Assembly: GCA_040218815.1 (NCBI GenBank)
Contig: JAVJQS010000011.1
Location: 28,111 to 92,110, forward strand
DNA length: 64,000 nt
Direction of reading: 5' to 3'
Source of the DNA: JAVJQS01 sp040218815
GTDB lineage: Bacteria > Bacteroidota > Bacteroidia > Flavobacteriales_E > Vicingaceae
Positions within the stretch are counted from its first letter, which is position 1. Each line of letters starts with the position of its first letter. A program made the position numbers and the translations under genes. Positions 45,084 through 53,790 of the stretch are shown one piece after another. Below the pieces are notes generated by a model that was not told where the DNA came from, did not search any database, and worked only from the letters and a program-made list of their open reading frames with translations.

Positions 45084-47624
45084 CTAGCGCAATATAATTT
45101 TTTCATTCACCCATTTATTATCTGCATACAATACTCTGACAATATAAACTCCCTCATTTAATCCATCAAGATTTAATCTATAAGCCTTAGAAGCAGGGTT
45201 TACTGAAACTAGCTTTGAGCCTTTCATGTCATACAGTTCTATGCGCACCATACTTTCAGTAGCCAAAATGTTTATTACACCCTCAGTTGGATTTGGAAAA
45301 AACTTCAGGTTTTGTTGTTCTTGATTTGAAAGCTCATTTATTGATGTTGTGGCATTGCAGCTATCAGTTGTAGCAAAATCCGAAACGGGCAAAGAAATGG
45401 TATCATTAAAACTTCCAGATGCATTCAACACTGAAATCATTTCAGCGATGTTTTGACCAACTTGTATGGTAGTATCTGGTGTCATTCCATAGCCAACAAC
45501 CACTTCAATAGTTTTACGTTCATTGGGTTGTAGGGCAAAGTATGGCATACTTCCGAAAAACCTTCTATCTCCTTCATTGTTTCTATGCTCAGTTGGACCA
45601 GGGTTAACCTCTGACCACCCAACTTGGGTGTATGGATTTCCGCTAAACATATAGTTAGTTGGGATTGTGGTAACATCTGCAGTGTTAAAGCCATTGCCAC
45701 CGTATTTTACTTGTTGACCATTTCTCCAACGAGAATTCATGTAGTTTAACCATTCTTGGGCATTTGTAGGGTCACCGTTTGTAGCGCTCCCATTATTATA
45801 GTACAAGGCATTTGTCATTGAATCTGATAAAAACTTAACTCCAAGTGCTGGAGTGTTGTTGCCATAGCCTGTATTTCCACGAAAGGCTTCATCAAACAAG
45901 TCTCCATTATAAGTGTAAAATATATTATTTATACTATCACAACCAACGAAATCATCAGAAGGGTTTCCCAAATCTCCATCAACTTGCATTCCAACTTTAA
46001 CTGAATCATAGGCCGAAACATCTCTATTTACAATGGTGTATTGAACAAATAAGCTTTGATTCAAATACTGTCTTGCAGGATCATTAAAAGCATACATCAT
46101 CCAATGATACTCAAGTTTTAGGTCTTTATTTTCAGGGTGATTAATCCAGTAAATGGCTTCATCTCCTTTTATTATTGGGTAATCACCATTTTCAGGGTCA
46201 TAACAACCGTTGCTGTTTGCATCTACAAAAGGGGCTAAATCTTTGGCTATCCCAAGGGTAGAATCACCATAAGCTGGCCAATTTTTTATACCATTTGGGA
46301 TAGTATAAGAAGGCAGATTATAATTTAGCTTGTGAACATTTATCTCTTCTTGACTTACTTTTACGATATATTCTTTAGTAACCCCCGCAGTATTTCTAAT
46401 TGGCCCTGGAATAAAGGCTGTATAATACGCTCGTAAGGGATAGACGTCAAAGTTCGATTGATTTGTTTTTTTTGCTGCAACGATAAAATTTGAAGAGTAT
46501 ATACCTTGACGCATGCTGTCTTTTGGAAACTCAAAATTCCTTGCAGCGTTTAGAGAAGAACTTGAGAATAAAGGTTCTGTGGCCTTAACACTAGTCTTTA
46601 TTTGATTTATAGAAATACTTTCTCCTTCTGCAATTGACCCTTTTACTGCAGTATTTGCAAAATAGACTCCGTTATTGGTCCCAACCACTATTAGGTCCTT
46701 AAAAATATCAATAGAAGAAGCAAAAATTCTCAATTTAGACACAAAATGCTTAGTTACCATGGAATCAGATCCTGAAAGTAAAAAAGAGCCTAACACATTA
46801 GACGAACCAACCCAAAGCTTTCCATCTTGCTTTTCAAAAGCCTTCATATACGTTGAGTAAAAGTTGAATGGCGCTGGCTTTCCATTAACCAACACATCGT
46901 GTCTTTTGATATCTAATGGATAATTAATTTCCACATATGAATCTTGTTGTTGTTCAGGTGCTCCATAAAGTTTACCATCTTTTGCTAAAAATAATTTTGC
47001 AGGTACAATTCTTAAAGAATCTCCTGAAGGGCTTGGGCTTGCCCAAGTACCATTTTCATACAAACGAACATAAGGGTAACGAGAATCAATCGGACCTCTG
47101 AGTAAATACACTCGATCTAAACTATCGACAGCAATACTTCTTCCTGTCATACTACTATAATTGGTAAAAGAAGTCCCATCAAATTTACTTGTTCCGTTTA
47201 GCGTTCCTATCCACAAGGTGTCGGTTGAAGTTGCAGTCAGTCCAGCAATTGAGTTGCTTATTAATCCTTGAGTAGTAGTGAAGTTTTTAAAAACAGTGTC
47301 GTTAAAACTGCTTAACCCACTATCGGTTACCATCCATAATTTCCCTTGTGCAAGTGTTAGTTCTCTTACATTGTTTTGAGCTAGATCTGAATTGGAACTC
47401 GTAAAATTTGTAATTGTATTGCCATCATAAAGCGATAACCCTCTTGAAGTCCCAATCCATACTTTAGATTTATTTTCAATCAATACATCATTAACATCAT
47501 TACTTACTAAACCAGAAAGGCTATCTATCCCTTCCCAATAGTTTTTTGGATTGACTTGTGCGAATAGTATTGATTGAAAGAAGATTGCTGTTACTAACAG
47601 AATTGCTTGTTGTAAATTTTTCAT
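45084..47624 (-). CDS. Large secreted protein with two-component-type propeller repeats and T9SS sorting domain
   Basis: 846 residues. Signal peptide 1-22 (cleavage after LFAQ). Residues about 38-330 hold repeats of the type KVWIGTSRGLSLYDGNTITNF, KLWMVTDSGLSSFND and TLWIGTLNGTSKFDGTSFTNY, i.e. Reg_prop beta-propeller blades as in hybrid two-component sensors, but with no kinase. Residues about 345-770 form a beta-rich region (NPENGDYPIIKGDEAIYW, MQVDGDLGNPSDDFVGCD). The last 75 residues are a type A sorting domain (LKFFPNPTEGVINI ... GVYIVRVLYADNKWVNEKIIL). Surface or secreted; substrate unknown. Confidence 0.88.
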   Translation of the reverse strand: MKNLQQAILLVTAIFFQSILFAQVNPKNYWEGIDSLSGLVSNDVNDVLIENKSKVWIGTSRGLSLYDGNTITNFTSSNSDLAQNNVRELTLAQGKLWMVTDSGLSSFNDTVFKNFTTTQGLISNSIAGLTATSTDTLWIGTLNGTSKFDGTSFTNYSSMTGRSIAVDSLDRVYLLRGPIDSRYPYVRLYENGTWASPSPSGDSLRIVPAKLFLAKDGKLYGAPEQQQDSYVEINYPLDIKRHDVLVNGKPAPFNFYSTYMKAFEKQDGKLWVGSSNVLGSFLLSGSDSMVTKHFVSKLRIFASSIDIFKDLIVVGTNNGVYFANTAVKGSIAEGESISINQIKTSVKATEPLFSSSSLNAARNFEFPKDSMRQGIYSSNFIVAAKKTNQSNFDVYPLRAYYTAFIPGPIRNTAGVTKEYIVKVSQEEINVHKLNYNLPSYTIPNGIKNWPAYGDSTLGIAKDLAPFVDANSNGCYDPENGDYPIIKGDEAIYWINHPENKDLKLEYHWMMYAFNDPARQYLNQSLFVQYTIVNRDVSAYDSVKVGMQVDGDLGNPSDDFVGCDSINNIFYTYNGDLFDEAFRGNTGYGNNTPALGVKFLSDSMTNALYYNNGSATNGDPTNAQEWLNYMNSRWRNGQQVKYGGNGFNTADVTTIPTNYMFSGNPYTQVGWSEVNPGPTEHRNNEGDRRFFGSMPYFALQPNERKTIEVVVGYGMTPDTTIQVGQNIAEMISVLNASGSFNDTISLPVSDFATTDSCNATTSINELSNQEQQNLKFFPNPTEGVINILATESMVRIELYDMKGSKLVSVNPASKAYRLNLDGLNEGVYIVRVLYADNKWVNEKIILR

Positions 47625-47682
47625 AGTAGACTGTATTTCGGGTTTCTTTGAAGATGCGATAAAAGACTATTACGTCTACTCG

Positions 47683-47690
47683 CAAAAATA
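47683..47690 (-). promoter_or_regulatory. -7 promoter box of the T9SS propeller protein gene
   Basis: Minus-strand TATTTTTG, 58 bp before the ATG at 47624; -33 not clear. Confidence 0.45.
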
Positions 47691-47729
47691 ATTTACTTAA
47701 AGAAGAGTATTGTGGAATAAGGAAATGTT

Positions 47730-48485
47730 CTATAATAATTTGATCAAACGATCGGGGTAGTCAGTAATAATCCCATCTACCCCGATTTCCATGTATTTTT
47801 TAAGGTTTTCAGGCTGATTTACTGTCCATACATTCACCTTTTTCCCCATTTGGTGCATTTTTCTTACCACTCTTGGGTTAACATATTTATAGTTGATGTT
47901 GATTTCATCGGCAAAATCATATCGACGAACTCTTTTGTAACTAAAACGACTACCCCCATAAAAAGGAGCTACAGGAATAAAAGCGGCAAATAGTTTTTGA
48001 ATGTTACTATGCAAGTCTGGCAGTTCACGAAAATTTTTCAAAATGCGATCGTTAAATGACTGTACAATACACCATTCGTGGGCATCAAACTCATTTACTA
48101 AATCAATAATGTTTTTTTCTATACCGTGGTGGTAAGGACTGCCATTTTTTATTTCTAACAGAAGTGTTGCTCTACCGTTTACTAGTTCTAATACTTCTCT
48201 AAAAGTAGGGATGCGTTCGGCACTGAAATCGTGATGAAACCATGAACCTGCTGAATAGCTCTTGCATTTTTTTAAACTTAATTTGCGAACACTTCCCCAG
48301 CCGTTGCTCGTTCTATTGATGGTTTTATCATGTAACACCACTACCTCACCATCAATGGTTTGCCTCAAATCCATCTCAATACGATCTACCCCCAACTCAA
48401 TTGCTTTAGCAAAAGCAGCCAAGGTGTTTTCAGGGGCTAAACCCGATGCCCCACGATGGGCAATAATTAATGGTCGGTTATTCAT
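47730..48485 (-). CDS. Glycerophosphodiester phosphodiesterase
   Basis: 251 residues, GDPD TIM barrel. Catalytic and metal residues are visible: IAHRGASGLAPENTLAAF (His and Arg, then Glu), GVDRIEMDLRQTIDGEVVVLHDKTINRTSNG (Glu-Asp pair and catalytic His), LLLEIKNG (metal-binding Glu), and the C-terminal VNVWTVNQPENLKKYMEIGVDGIITDYPD. No signal peptide, so cytoplasmic, releasing glycerol-3-phosphate from phospholipid headgroup diesters. Family member length is normal. Confidence 0.94.
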   Translation of the reverse strand: MNNRPLIIAHRGASGLAPENTLAAFAKAIELGVDRIEMDLRQTIDGEVVVLHDKTINRTSNGWGSVRKLSLKKCKSYSAGSWFHHDFSAERIPTFREVLELVNGRATLLLEIKNGSPYHHGIEKNIIDLVNEFDAHEWCIVQSFNDRILKNFRELPDLHSNIQKLFAAFIPVAPFYGGSRFSYKRVRRYDFADEININYKYVNPRVVRKMHQMGKKVNVWTVNQPENLKKYMEIGVDGIITDYPDRLIKLL

Positions 48486-48556
48486 TTAATACAAATGTAA
48501 ATATAATGGTAGATGTATTATTTTGATTTTTGGAAGTTAGCCTTAGAACAAAAAGC

Positions 48557-50080
48557 TTATTTCCACTTCAATTCAAACAAGTCTGTCCGCCGATCTTTCA
48601 AGTTTCGAACACTACCCTTTAAATTCAGCTCTTTTAATAGGTTTAAGTCGACATCTGCTACCAGCGTCATTTCAGTATTGGGAGTTGCTTCAGCCACTAC
48701 CCCATTTGTTGGAAAGGCAAAATCGCAAGGTGAAAAAACGGCAGATTGTGCATACTGTATATCCATGTTATTCACCTTGGGCAAATTACCTACACAGCCA
48801 GCAATGGCCACAAAACATTCATTTTCTATCGCTCGAGCTTGAGCACAATGCCGAATACGATGATAACCATTAGGAGTATCAGTTAGAAACGGCACAAATA
48901 AAATATTTATACCCTCCAAAGCTAACAAGCGAGCTAATTCGGGAAATTCAGAATCGTAACAAATTAAAATTCCAATTTTTCCACAATCCGTATCAAAGGT
49001 TTGAACCTTATCGCCACCAATTGTTCCCCAATAATAATTTTCGTCAGGCGTTACATGAATCTTTTTCTGCAATTCAATTGAACCATCTCTTCGACATAAA
49101 TAACAGCCATTGTAAAGCTTTTCATCTTCTTCATAAATCGGCATACTACCAGCAATTATATTAATGTTATAATTGACTGCAAATTCGCTAAACTTGTTTT
49201 TTAATTCTTCGGTAAAGCCTGCTAAAGAACGAATGGCATCTGGTGTCGAAAGGTGATTGAACTGCGCCATCAATGGGGCATTGAACAGTTCAGGAAAAAG
49301 GATAAAGTCCGACTGGTAATCGCTCACAGCGTCTACAAAAAACTCGATTTGCTCTATTAGGCCTTCCATTGAACTGAGACTACGCATTTGCCATTGCACC
49401 AATCCGATTCTTACCACCTTTCGTTGCCCAATATCATCTTCATTAGCTTCATAGTAAATATTATTCCACTCAATTAATGCAGCGTATGAGTCGGAGTCAC
49501 TATCTTGGGGTAAATAATTTTTAAGCACCTTCCGAACATGAAAATCATTGGATAGCTGAAAATTTAAGATAGGATCGTAAATTTCTCTCGCCTTCACCTT
49601 TTCAATATACTGGCGAGGGCTTAATTCCTTTTTATAGTCTTTATAATTGGGTATTCTTCCTCCGGCAATTATCGATTTCAAGTTCATACTTTCGCAGAAC
49701 TCTTTGCGTTTGTCATACAACCTTCGGCCGAGCCGCATTCCTTGGTAATCTGGGTGAACTAACACCTCTATCCCATAAAGAATATCTCCTTTTTCGTTGT
49801 GAGTTGAAAATTTACCAAAGTCGGTAATTTGATCAAAGTTATGCTGATCACCAAATTTTTTATAGTCAACTATTATGGAGAAAGCACAAGCTACAACAAC
49901 TCCATTAACTTCAACACAGAACTGGCCCTCTGGAAAAGCTTTTAGCAAGTGTCGAATATCACTTCTTTCCCAATCGTCATTAATTGTTGGGTACGCATTG
50001 CGCATTGTTTCAATGAGGTCATCAAAATCGCTCAGTAAAAAATTTCTTACAATTATTTTATTTTCTAAAGAATCTACCAT
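48557..50080 (-). CDS. GNAT acetyltransferase-nitrilase fusion (YhcX-like)
   Basis: 507 residues in two domains. Residues 1-215: GNAT acetyltransferase with the acetyl-CoA loop HPDYQGMRLGRRLYDKRKEFC (about 108-128). Residues about 225-507: carbon-nitrogen hydrolase with the triad Glu in LFPELFNAPL, Lys in LQKKIHVTPDE, and Cys in GILICYDSEFPEL. The same architecture is known from Bacillus YhcX and many Bacteroidota. Substrates are unknown; the combination suggests one domain acts on the amine or amide made by the other. No signal peptide. Confidence 0.92.
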   Translation of the reverse strand: MVDSLENKIIVRNFLLSDFDDLIETMRNAYPTINDDWERSDIRHLLKAFPEGQFCVEVNGVVVACAFSIIVDYKKFGDQHNFDQITDFGKFSTHNEKGDILYGIEVLVHPDYQGMRLGRRLYDKRKEFCESMNLKSIIAGGRIPNYKDYKKELSPRQYIEKVKAREIYDPILNFQLSNDFHVRKVLKNYLPQDSDSDSYAALIEWNNIYYEANEDDIGQRKVVRIGLVQWQMRSLSSMEGLIEQIEFFVDAVSDYQSDFILFPELFNAPLMAQFNHLSTPDAIRSLAGFTEELKNKFSEFAVNYNINIIAGSMPIYEEDEKLYNGCYLCRRDGSIELQKKIHVTPDENYYWGTIGGDKVQTFDTDCGKIGILICYDSEFPELARLLALEGINILFVPFLTDTPNGYHRIRHCAQARAIENECFVAIAGCVGNLPKVNNMDIQYAQSAVFSPCDFAFPTNGVVAEATPNTEMTLVADVDLNLLKELNLKGSVRNLKDRRTDLFELKWK

Positions 50081-50152
50081 AGCATAAATTGAATAAAAAA
50101 AGACTGTTAAAAACTGTTCGTTTGCTTCTGTGAATCAAACAACGGATAAAAT

Positions 50153-50160
50153 TACATTTG
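50153..50160 (+). promoter_or_regulatory. -7 promoter box of the large MORN protein gene
   Basis: TACATTTG fits TAnnTTTG, 51 bp before the MORN-repeat gene start (50212). -33 weak. Confidence 0.4.
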
Positions 50161-50211
50161 TTTCTATAAAACAAGCATGGTTATCACATCTATCTCCTAT
50201 AAATATCTCAA

Positions 50212-51936
50212 TTGAATATGCAAAAAATCATAAGTATCTTCCTTTTGTTGTGCTCAACCACACTTATGGCTCAGCAAGAAGTGCAATACAAGTGGGCAAA
50301 CGATAAAGTAAAAGCTGAAGGCACCTTGTTGCAAGGAGGAATTGAAGACGGTGAATGGAAATACTATGACCAGCAAGGTAATTTAGTCCAGGTAGTCAAT
50401 TATGAGTTTGGGGAGTTTGAAGGCCCTTATGAACATTATTTTGAAAATGGAAAATTAAGTGAAGAAGGAACCTTTGTAAACGCAAAAAGAGATGGTTTTT
50501 TTAAAACATATTTCCAAAATGGCAAGCCAGAACTAATCGGCCATTATGAAAATGGATATAAAGACAGTGTTTGGACTTTTTACTACGAAAATGGCAATTT
50601 AAAACTCAAAGGGACCTATGAAAACGATTTAAGGGTAGGCGTTTGGTCATCATGGTATGATAACACTCAAGAAAAACAGATTACAAGCTATGAAGCATCA
50701 AAAGCTAAAGTGGGTGCTTTTTATAGCAAAGATGGCAATCAATTGGTGAATAATGGCACAGGAGAGGTAAAAACCTATTATGAAAATGGCCAACTTAAGG
50801 AAAAAGGAAGCTATGAAGATAGTTTGAAGTCTGGGAAGTGGGAAGCATGGTTAGAGGATGGAACTAAACAATTTGACCATAGTTTCCAAAATGGAGAGAG
50901 ATCTGGAACATGGAAAGAATTTTATGAAACAGGAACGTTAAAGGTATCTGGAGTATATGAGAAGGGCGAAAAAAATGGAGAATGGACTATTTTTTATGAA
51001 AATGGCAATAAAAAAAGTGCATCTAACTATTTAATGGGAGAACAAACGGGAGCTTATTCAGCCTGGTTCGAGGATGGAACACTTTCAGAGAAAGGAAGCT
51101 ATGAAAAAGGTAAAAAAATTGGAAAATGGGAATGGTTTTTAGAAAGTGGGAAAAAAGACATGCTCGGTCATTTTGAAGCGGGCAAGCAAAGAGGAGAATG
51201 GAAATATTTTTACAACAATGCTGATCAACTGCTTTCTGAAGGAACCTATTTAGCTGGCGAGCAAGATGGTAAATGGCAGTATTATTATGAAGACGGCAAG
51301 AAGTGGAAAGTAGGTTATTACGTCGAGGGTAAAAAAGATAGCTTATGGAACATTTATCATGAAAATGGCACACTATTAATCACTGGCAAATATAAACTTG
51401 GACTAGAAGAAGGAAAATGGGAAACATTTTATTCTACAGGTCAGAAGCAAGATGTTGGGTATTATTCCAATGGAGAAATGAGCGGTGAATGGCAAGGTTG
51501 GTATCCCGATGGCCAGCTGCGCTATGAAGGAAGCTATGAGGAGGGTCTAAAAACTGGACTTTGGACCTATTGGGATGAGGATGGTAAAAAGGAATTAAGT
51601 GAAACTTATGCTGATGGCGTTTTAAATGGACCTCGGAAAAGCTGGTATCTTAACGGTACGTTACGAGATGAAGGCAATTTTAAAAATGGAAAACAAGATG
51701 GGTTGTGGATCTATTATCATGAAAATGGCAACAAAATGATGGAAGCCTCTTATAATGAAAGCAGAATAAACGGCAAAGTAACTAGCTGGTACGAAATTGG
51801 CACAAAGGAGAGTGAAAAGTTTTACTCAGAAGGAGTGCCAAACGGGACGTTTATATTTTATGAAAAACAGGCCGATAAAGTAAAAAGAGTTGTAAAGTTT
51901 AAGGAAGGCATAAAAGTGGAGCAAGAAGAAAAATAA
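50212..51936 (+). CDS. Exported MORN/YwqK-repeat protein, 574 residues
   Basis: Signal peptide 1-21 (LLLCSTTLMAQQ, cleavage after MAQ). Nearly all the rest is a tandem array of about 22-24 repeats of around 23 residues with the pattern GxWxxYYENGNLKxxGxYxxGxKxG, for example WTFYYENGNLKLKGTYEND and WTIFYENGNKKSASNYLMG. MORN-like beta-hairpin repeats of this sort are annotated 'toxin-antitoxin system YwqK antitoxin' in Bacteroidota; no toxin gene is adjacent and the export signal argues against a cytoplasmic antitoxin. It probably forms an elongated beta-scaffold on the cell surface or in the periplasm. No C-terminal sorting domain. Confidence 0.85.
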   Translation: MNMQKIISIFLLLCSTTLMAQQEVQYKWANDKVKAEGTLLQGGIEDGEWKYYDQQGNLVQVVNYEFGEFEGPYEHYFENGKLSEEGTFVNAKRDGFFKTYFQNGKPELIGHYENGYKDSVWTFYYENGNLKLKGTYENDLRVGVWSSWYDNTQEKQITSYEASKAKVGAFYSKDGNQLVNNGTGEVKTYYENGQLKEKGSYEDSLKSGKWEAWLEDGTKQFDHSFQNGERSGTWKEFYETGTLKVSGVYEKGEKNGEWTIFYENGNKKSASNYLMGEQTGAYSAWFEDGTLSEKGSYEKGKKIGKWEWFLESGKKDMLGHFEAGKQRGEWKYFYNNADQLLSEGTYLAGEQDGKWQYYYEDGKKWKVGYYVEGKKDSLWNIYHENGTLLITGKYKLGLEEGKWETFYSTGQKQDVGYYSNGEMSGEWQGWYPDGQLRYEGSYEEGLKTGLWTYWDEDGKKELSETYADGVLNGPRKSWYLNGTLRDEGNFKNGKQDGLWIYYHENGNKMMEASYNESRINGKVTSWYEIGTKESEKFYSEGVPNGTFIFYEKQADKVKRVVKFKEGIKVEQEEK

Positions 51937-51941
51937 AACAC

Positions 51942-51972
51942 TTTACATATTAATTAATTATTGCTACTTTTG
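51942..51972 (+). promoter_or_regulatory. Promoter of rimP-nusA-infB
   Basis: TTTA (51942-51945, one mismatch to TTTG), 19 bp, TACTTTTG (51965-51972). Lies between the MORN gene stop and the leader hairpin. Confidence 0.6.
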
Positions 51973-51992
51973 CAGCGAATTAAGAAGGAAAG

Positions 51993-52020
51993 AAAGAGGG
52001 GACAGTCGTCCCCTCTTTTA
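51993..52020 (+). terminator. Intrinsic terminator-like hairpin in the rimP-nusA-infB leader
   Basis: Perfect 11-bp stem AAAGAGGGGAC (51993-52003) / GTCCCCTCTTT (52008-52018), tetraloop AGTC, ending in a T run. It is downstream of the rimP promoter and 17 bp before the rimP ATG, so it sits in the 5' leader. It could be an attenuator controlling the nusA operon, or a read-through terminator of the upstream MORN gene. Confidence 0.75.
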
Positions 52021-52036
52021 GTAATTAGTTTTTGGG

Positions 52037-52504
52037 ATGATTAGTAAACAACAAATAGAAACATTAGTGAAGGAAAAAATTGCCGACACGGAATATTTCA
52101 TTGTTGACGTCGCAGTAAGCCCTTCGAACCAAATTCGAGTAGAAATTGATGGAGACCGAGGTGTGAAAATCCAAGATTGTGTGGCAATAAGCCGACATAT
52201 TGAAGACACTTTTGATCGAGAGGAAGAAGATTTTGAATTAACGGTGAGTTCTGCAGGGATGGACCAGCCATTTAAAATTTTAAGACAGTATCAACGATAC
52301 ATTGGCCGAGAAGTAGAATTAAAAACTACTGGAGGCGAAAAAATGAAAGGGCTTTTAAAAGGCGCCAATGAAACCGAGGTGACATTGGAAATAGCAAATA
52401 AAGAAAAAGTTGAGGGTAAAAAGAAAAAACAAATAATAATTAAAGAACACCAAATCCCTATGGAGGAGGTAAAAGAAACTAAAGTGGTAATATCTTTCAA
52501 ATAA
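52037..52504 (+). CDS. rimP: Ribosome maturation factor RimP
   Basis: 155 residues. It binds the 30S subunit and assists its maturation. N-terminal alpha/beta domain (VDVAVSPSNQIRVEIDGDRGVKIQDCVAISRHIE, then FELTVSSAGMDQPFK) and C-terminal SH3-like domain (GREVELKTTGGEKMKGLLKGANETEVTLEI). The usual SPGLDRPL is SAGMDQPF here. First gene of rimP-nusA-infB, preceded by a promoter and a terminator-like leader hairpin; nusA follows after 5 bp. Confidence 0.94.
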   Translation: MISKQQIETLVKEKIADTEYFIVDVAVSPSNQIRVEIDGDRGVKIQDCVAISRHIEDTFDREEEDFELTVSSAGMDQPFKILRQYQRYIGREVELKTTGGEKMKGLLKGANETEVTLEIANKEKVEGKKKKQIIIKEHQIPMEEVKETKVVISFK

Positions 52505-52509
52505 AAATA

Positions 52510-53751
52510 ATGGAAAAGATAAATTTAACTGAATCATTCGCAGAGTTTAAAGAGTTTAAGGACATTGACCGTCCAACAATGATGAACATCTTGGAAGGTG
52601 TTTTCAGAAACATGATCATCAAAAAATACGGATCAGATGAAAACTTTGACATCATTCTTAACATTGACAAGGGTGACTTAGAGGTATGGAGAAACAGAGA
52701 GATTGTTGAAGATGGACAGGTAGAAGATGAAAACAGCCAGATTGAACTTTCTGAGGCTGTTAAAATTGAGCCTGATTTTGAGGTTGGCGAAGAAGCATCA
52801 GAGGAAGTAAAACTTAACGATTTTGGCCGAAGAGCTGTATTGGCTTTAAGACAAAATTTGATTTCCAAAGTGTTGGAACTTGAGAAAGACAATGTATTTA
52901 AAAAATACGAAGACCGAGTTGGTGACATTATAACAGGAGAGGTTTATCAGGTTTGGAAAAGAGAATTGTTGATTTTAGATGATGAAGACAATGAATTGAT
53001 TTTGCCAAAGACAGAGCAAATTCCAAATGATTACTTTAAAAAGGGCGATAGCATGCGCGCAGTTGTTAAGCAAGTTGAAATGCGTAACAATAAGCCATTA
53101 ATTACCTTATCTAGAACTTCACCAGTTTTCTTAGAGCGTTTATTTGAAATGGAAGTTCCTGAAATTTTTGATGGATTAATCACCATAAAAAATATCGTAA
53201 GAGAACCAGGAGAAAGAGCAAAAGTAGCTGTAGAATCTTACGATGATCGAATTGACCCAGTTGGAGCTTGCGTTGGAATGAAAGGTTCACGAATTCATGG
53301 TATTGTAAGAGAGTTACGTAACGAGAATATTGACGTAATCAATTACACCACTAACCTTCAATTATATATCTCAAGGGCTTTAAGTCCTGCCAAAGTTTCG
53401 TCTATTAAACTAGATGAAGAAAATGATAAAGCTGAAGTATTCTTAGCTTCTGATCAAGTTTCACTGGCTATTGGTAGAGGTGGTCACAACATCAAGCTAG
53501 CTGGTAAATTAACTGGTTTTGAAATTGATGTTTACCGTGAAGATGTTGCTTCAAGCGTTGAAGATGATGTTGCTCTTGATGAGTTTTCAGATGAGATTGA
53601 TGCTTGGGTAATTGACGAATTGAAAGCAATAGGTTGTGATACTGCCAAAAACGTGTTAGAACTTTCAGAAGAAGAGTTAATGAAACGAACAGACCTGGAA
53701 GAAGAAACCATTAAAGAAGTTAGAAAAATATTTTTAGCTGAGTTTGAGTAA
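52510..53751 (+). CDS. nusA: Transcription termination/antitermination factor NusA
   Basis: 413 residues. N-terminal polymerase-binding domain (about 1-125) contains an acidic insertion (EDGQVEDENSQIELSEAVKI). S1 domain (about 135-200: VGDIITGEVYQVWKRELLILD, then FKKGDSMRAVVKQVEMRNN). KH1 and KH2 domains (about 205-345) with VGACVGMKGSRIHGIVREL and the GxxG motif in AIGRGGHNIKLAGKLTG. A short C-terminal helix-hairpin-helix-like region ends the protein. It binds RNA polymerase and boxA RNA. Sits between rimP and infB. Confidence 0.95.
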   Translation: MEKINLTESFAEFKEFKDIDRPTMMNILEGVFRNMIIKKYGSDENFDIILNIDKGDLEVWRNREIVEDGQVEDENSQIELSEAVKIEPDFEVGEEASEEVKLNDFGRRAVLALRQNLISKVLELEKDNVFKKYEDRVGDIITGEVYQVWKRELLILDDEDNELILPKTEQIPNDYFKKGDSMRAVVKQVEMRNNKPLITLSRTSPVFLERLFEMEVPEIFDGLITIKNIVREPGERAKVAVESYDDRIDPVGACVGMKGSRIHGIVRELRNENIDVINYTTNLQLYISRALSPAKVSSIKLDEENDKAEVFLASDQVSLAIGRGGHNIKLAGKLTGFEIDVYREDVASSVEDDVALDEFSDEIDAWVIDELKAIGCDTAKNVLELSEEELMKRTDLEEETIKEVRKIFLAEFE

Positions 53752-53790
53752 ATTCGGACAAAATTTTATACAATAAGAGGACGCAAATTT

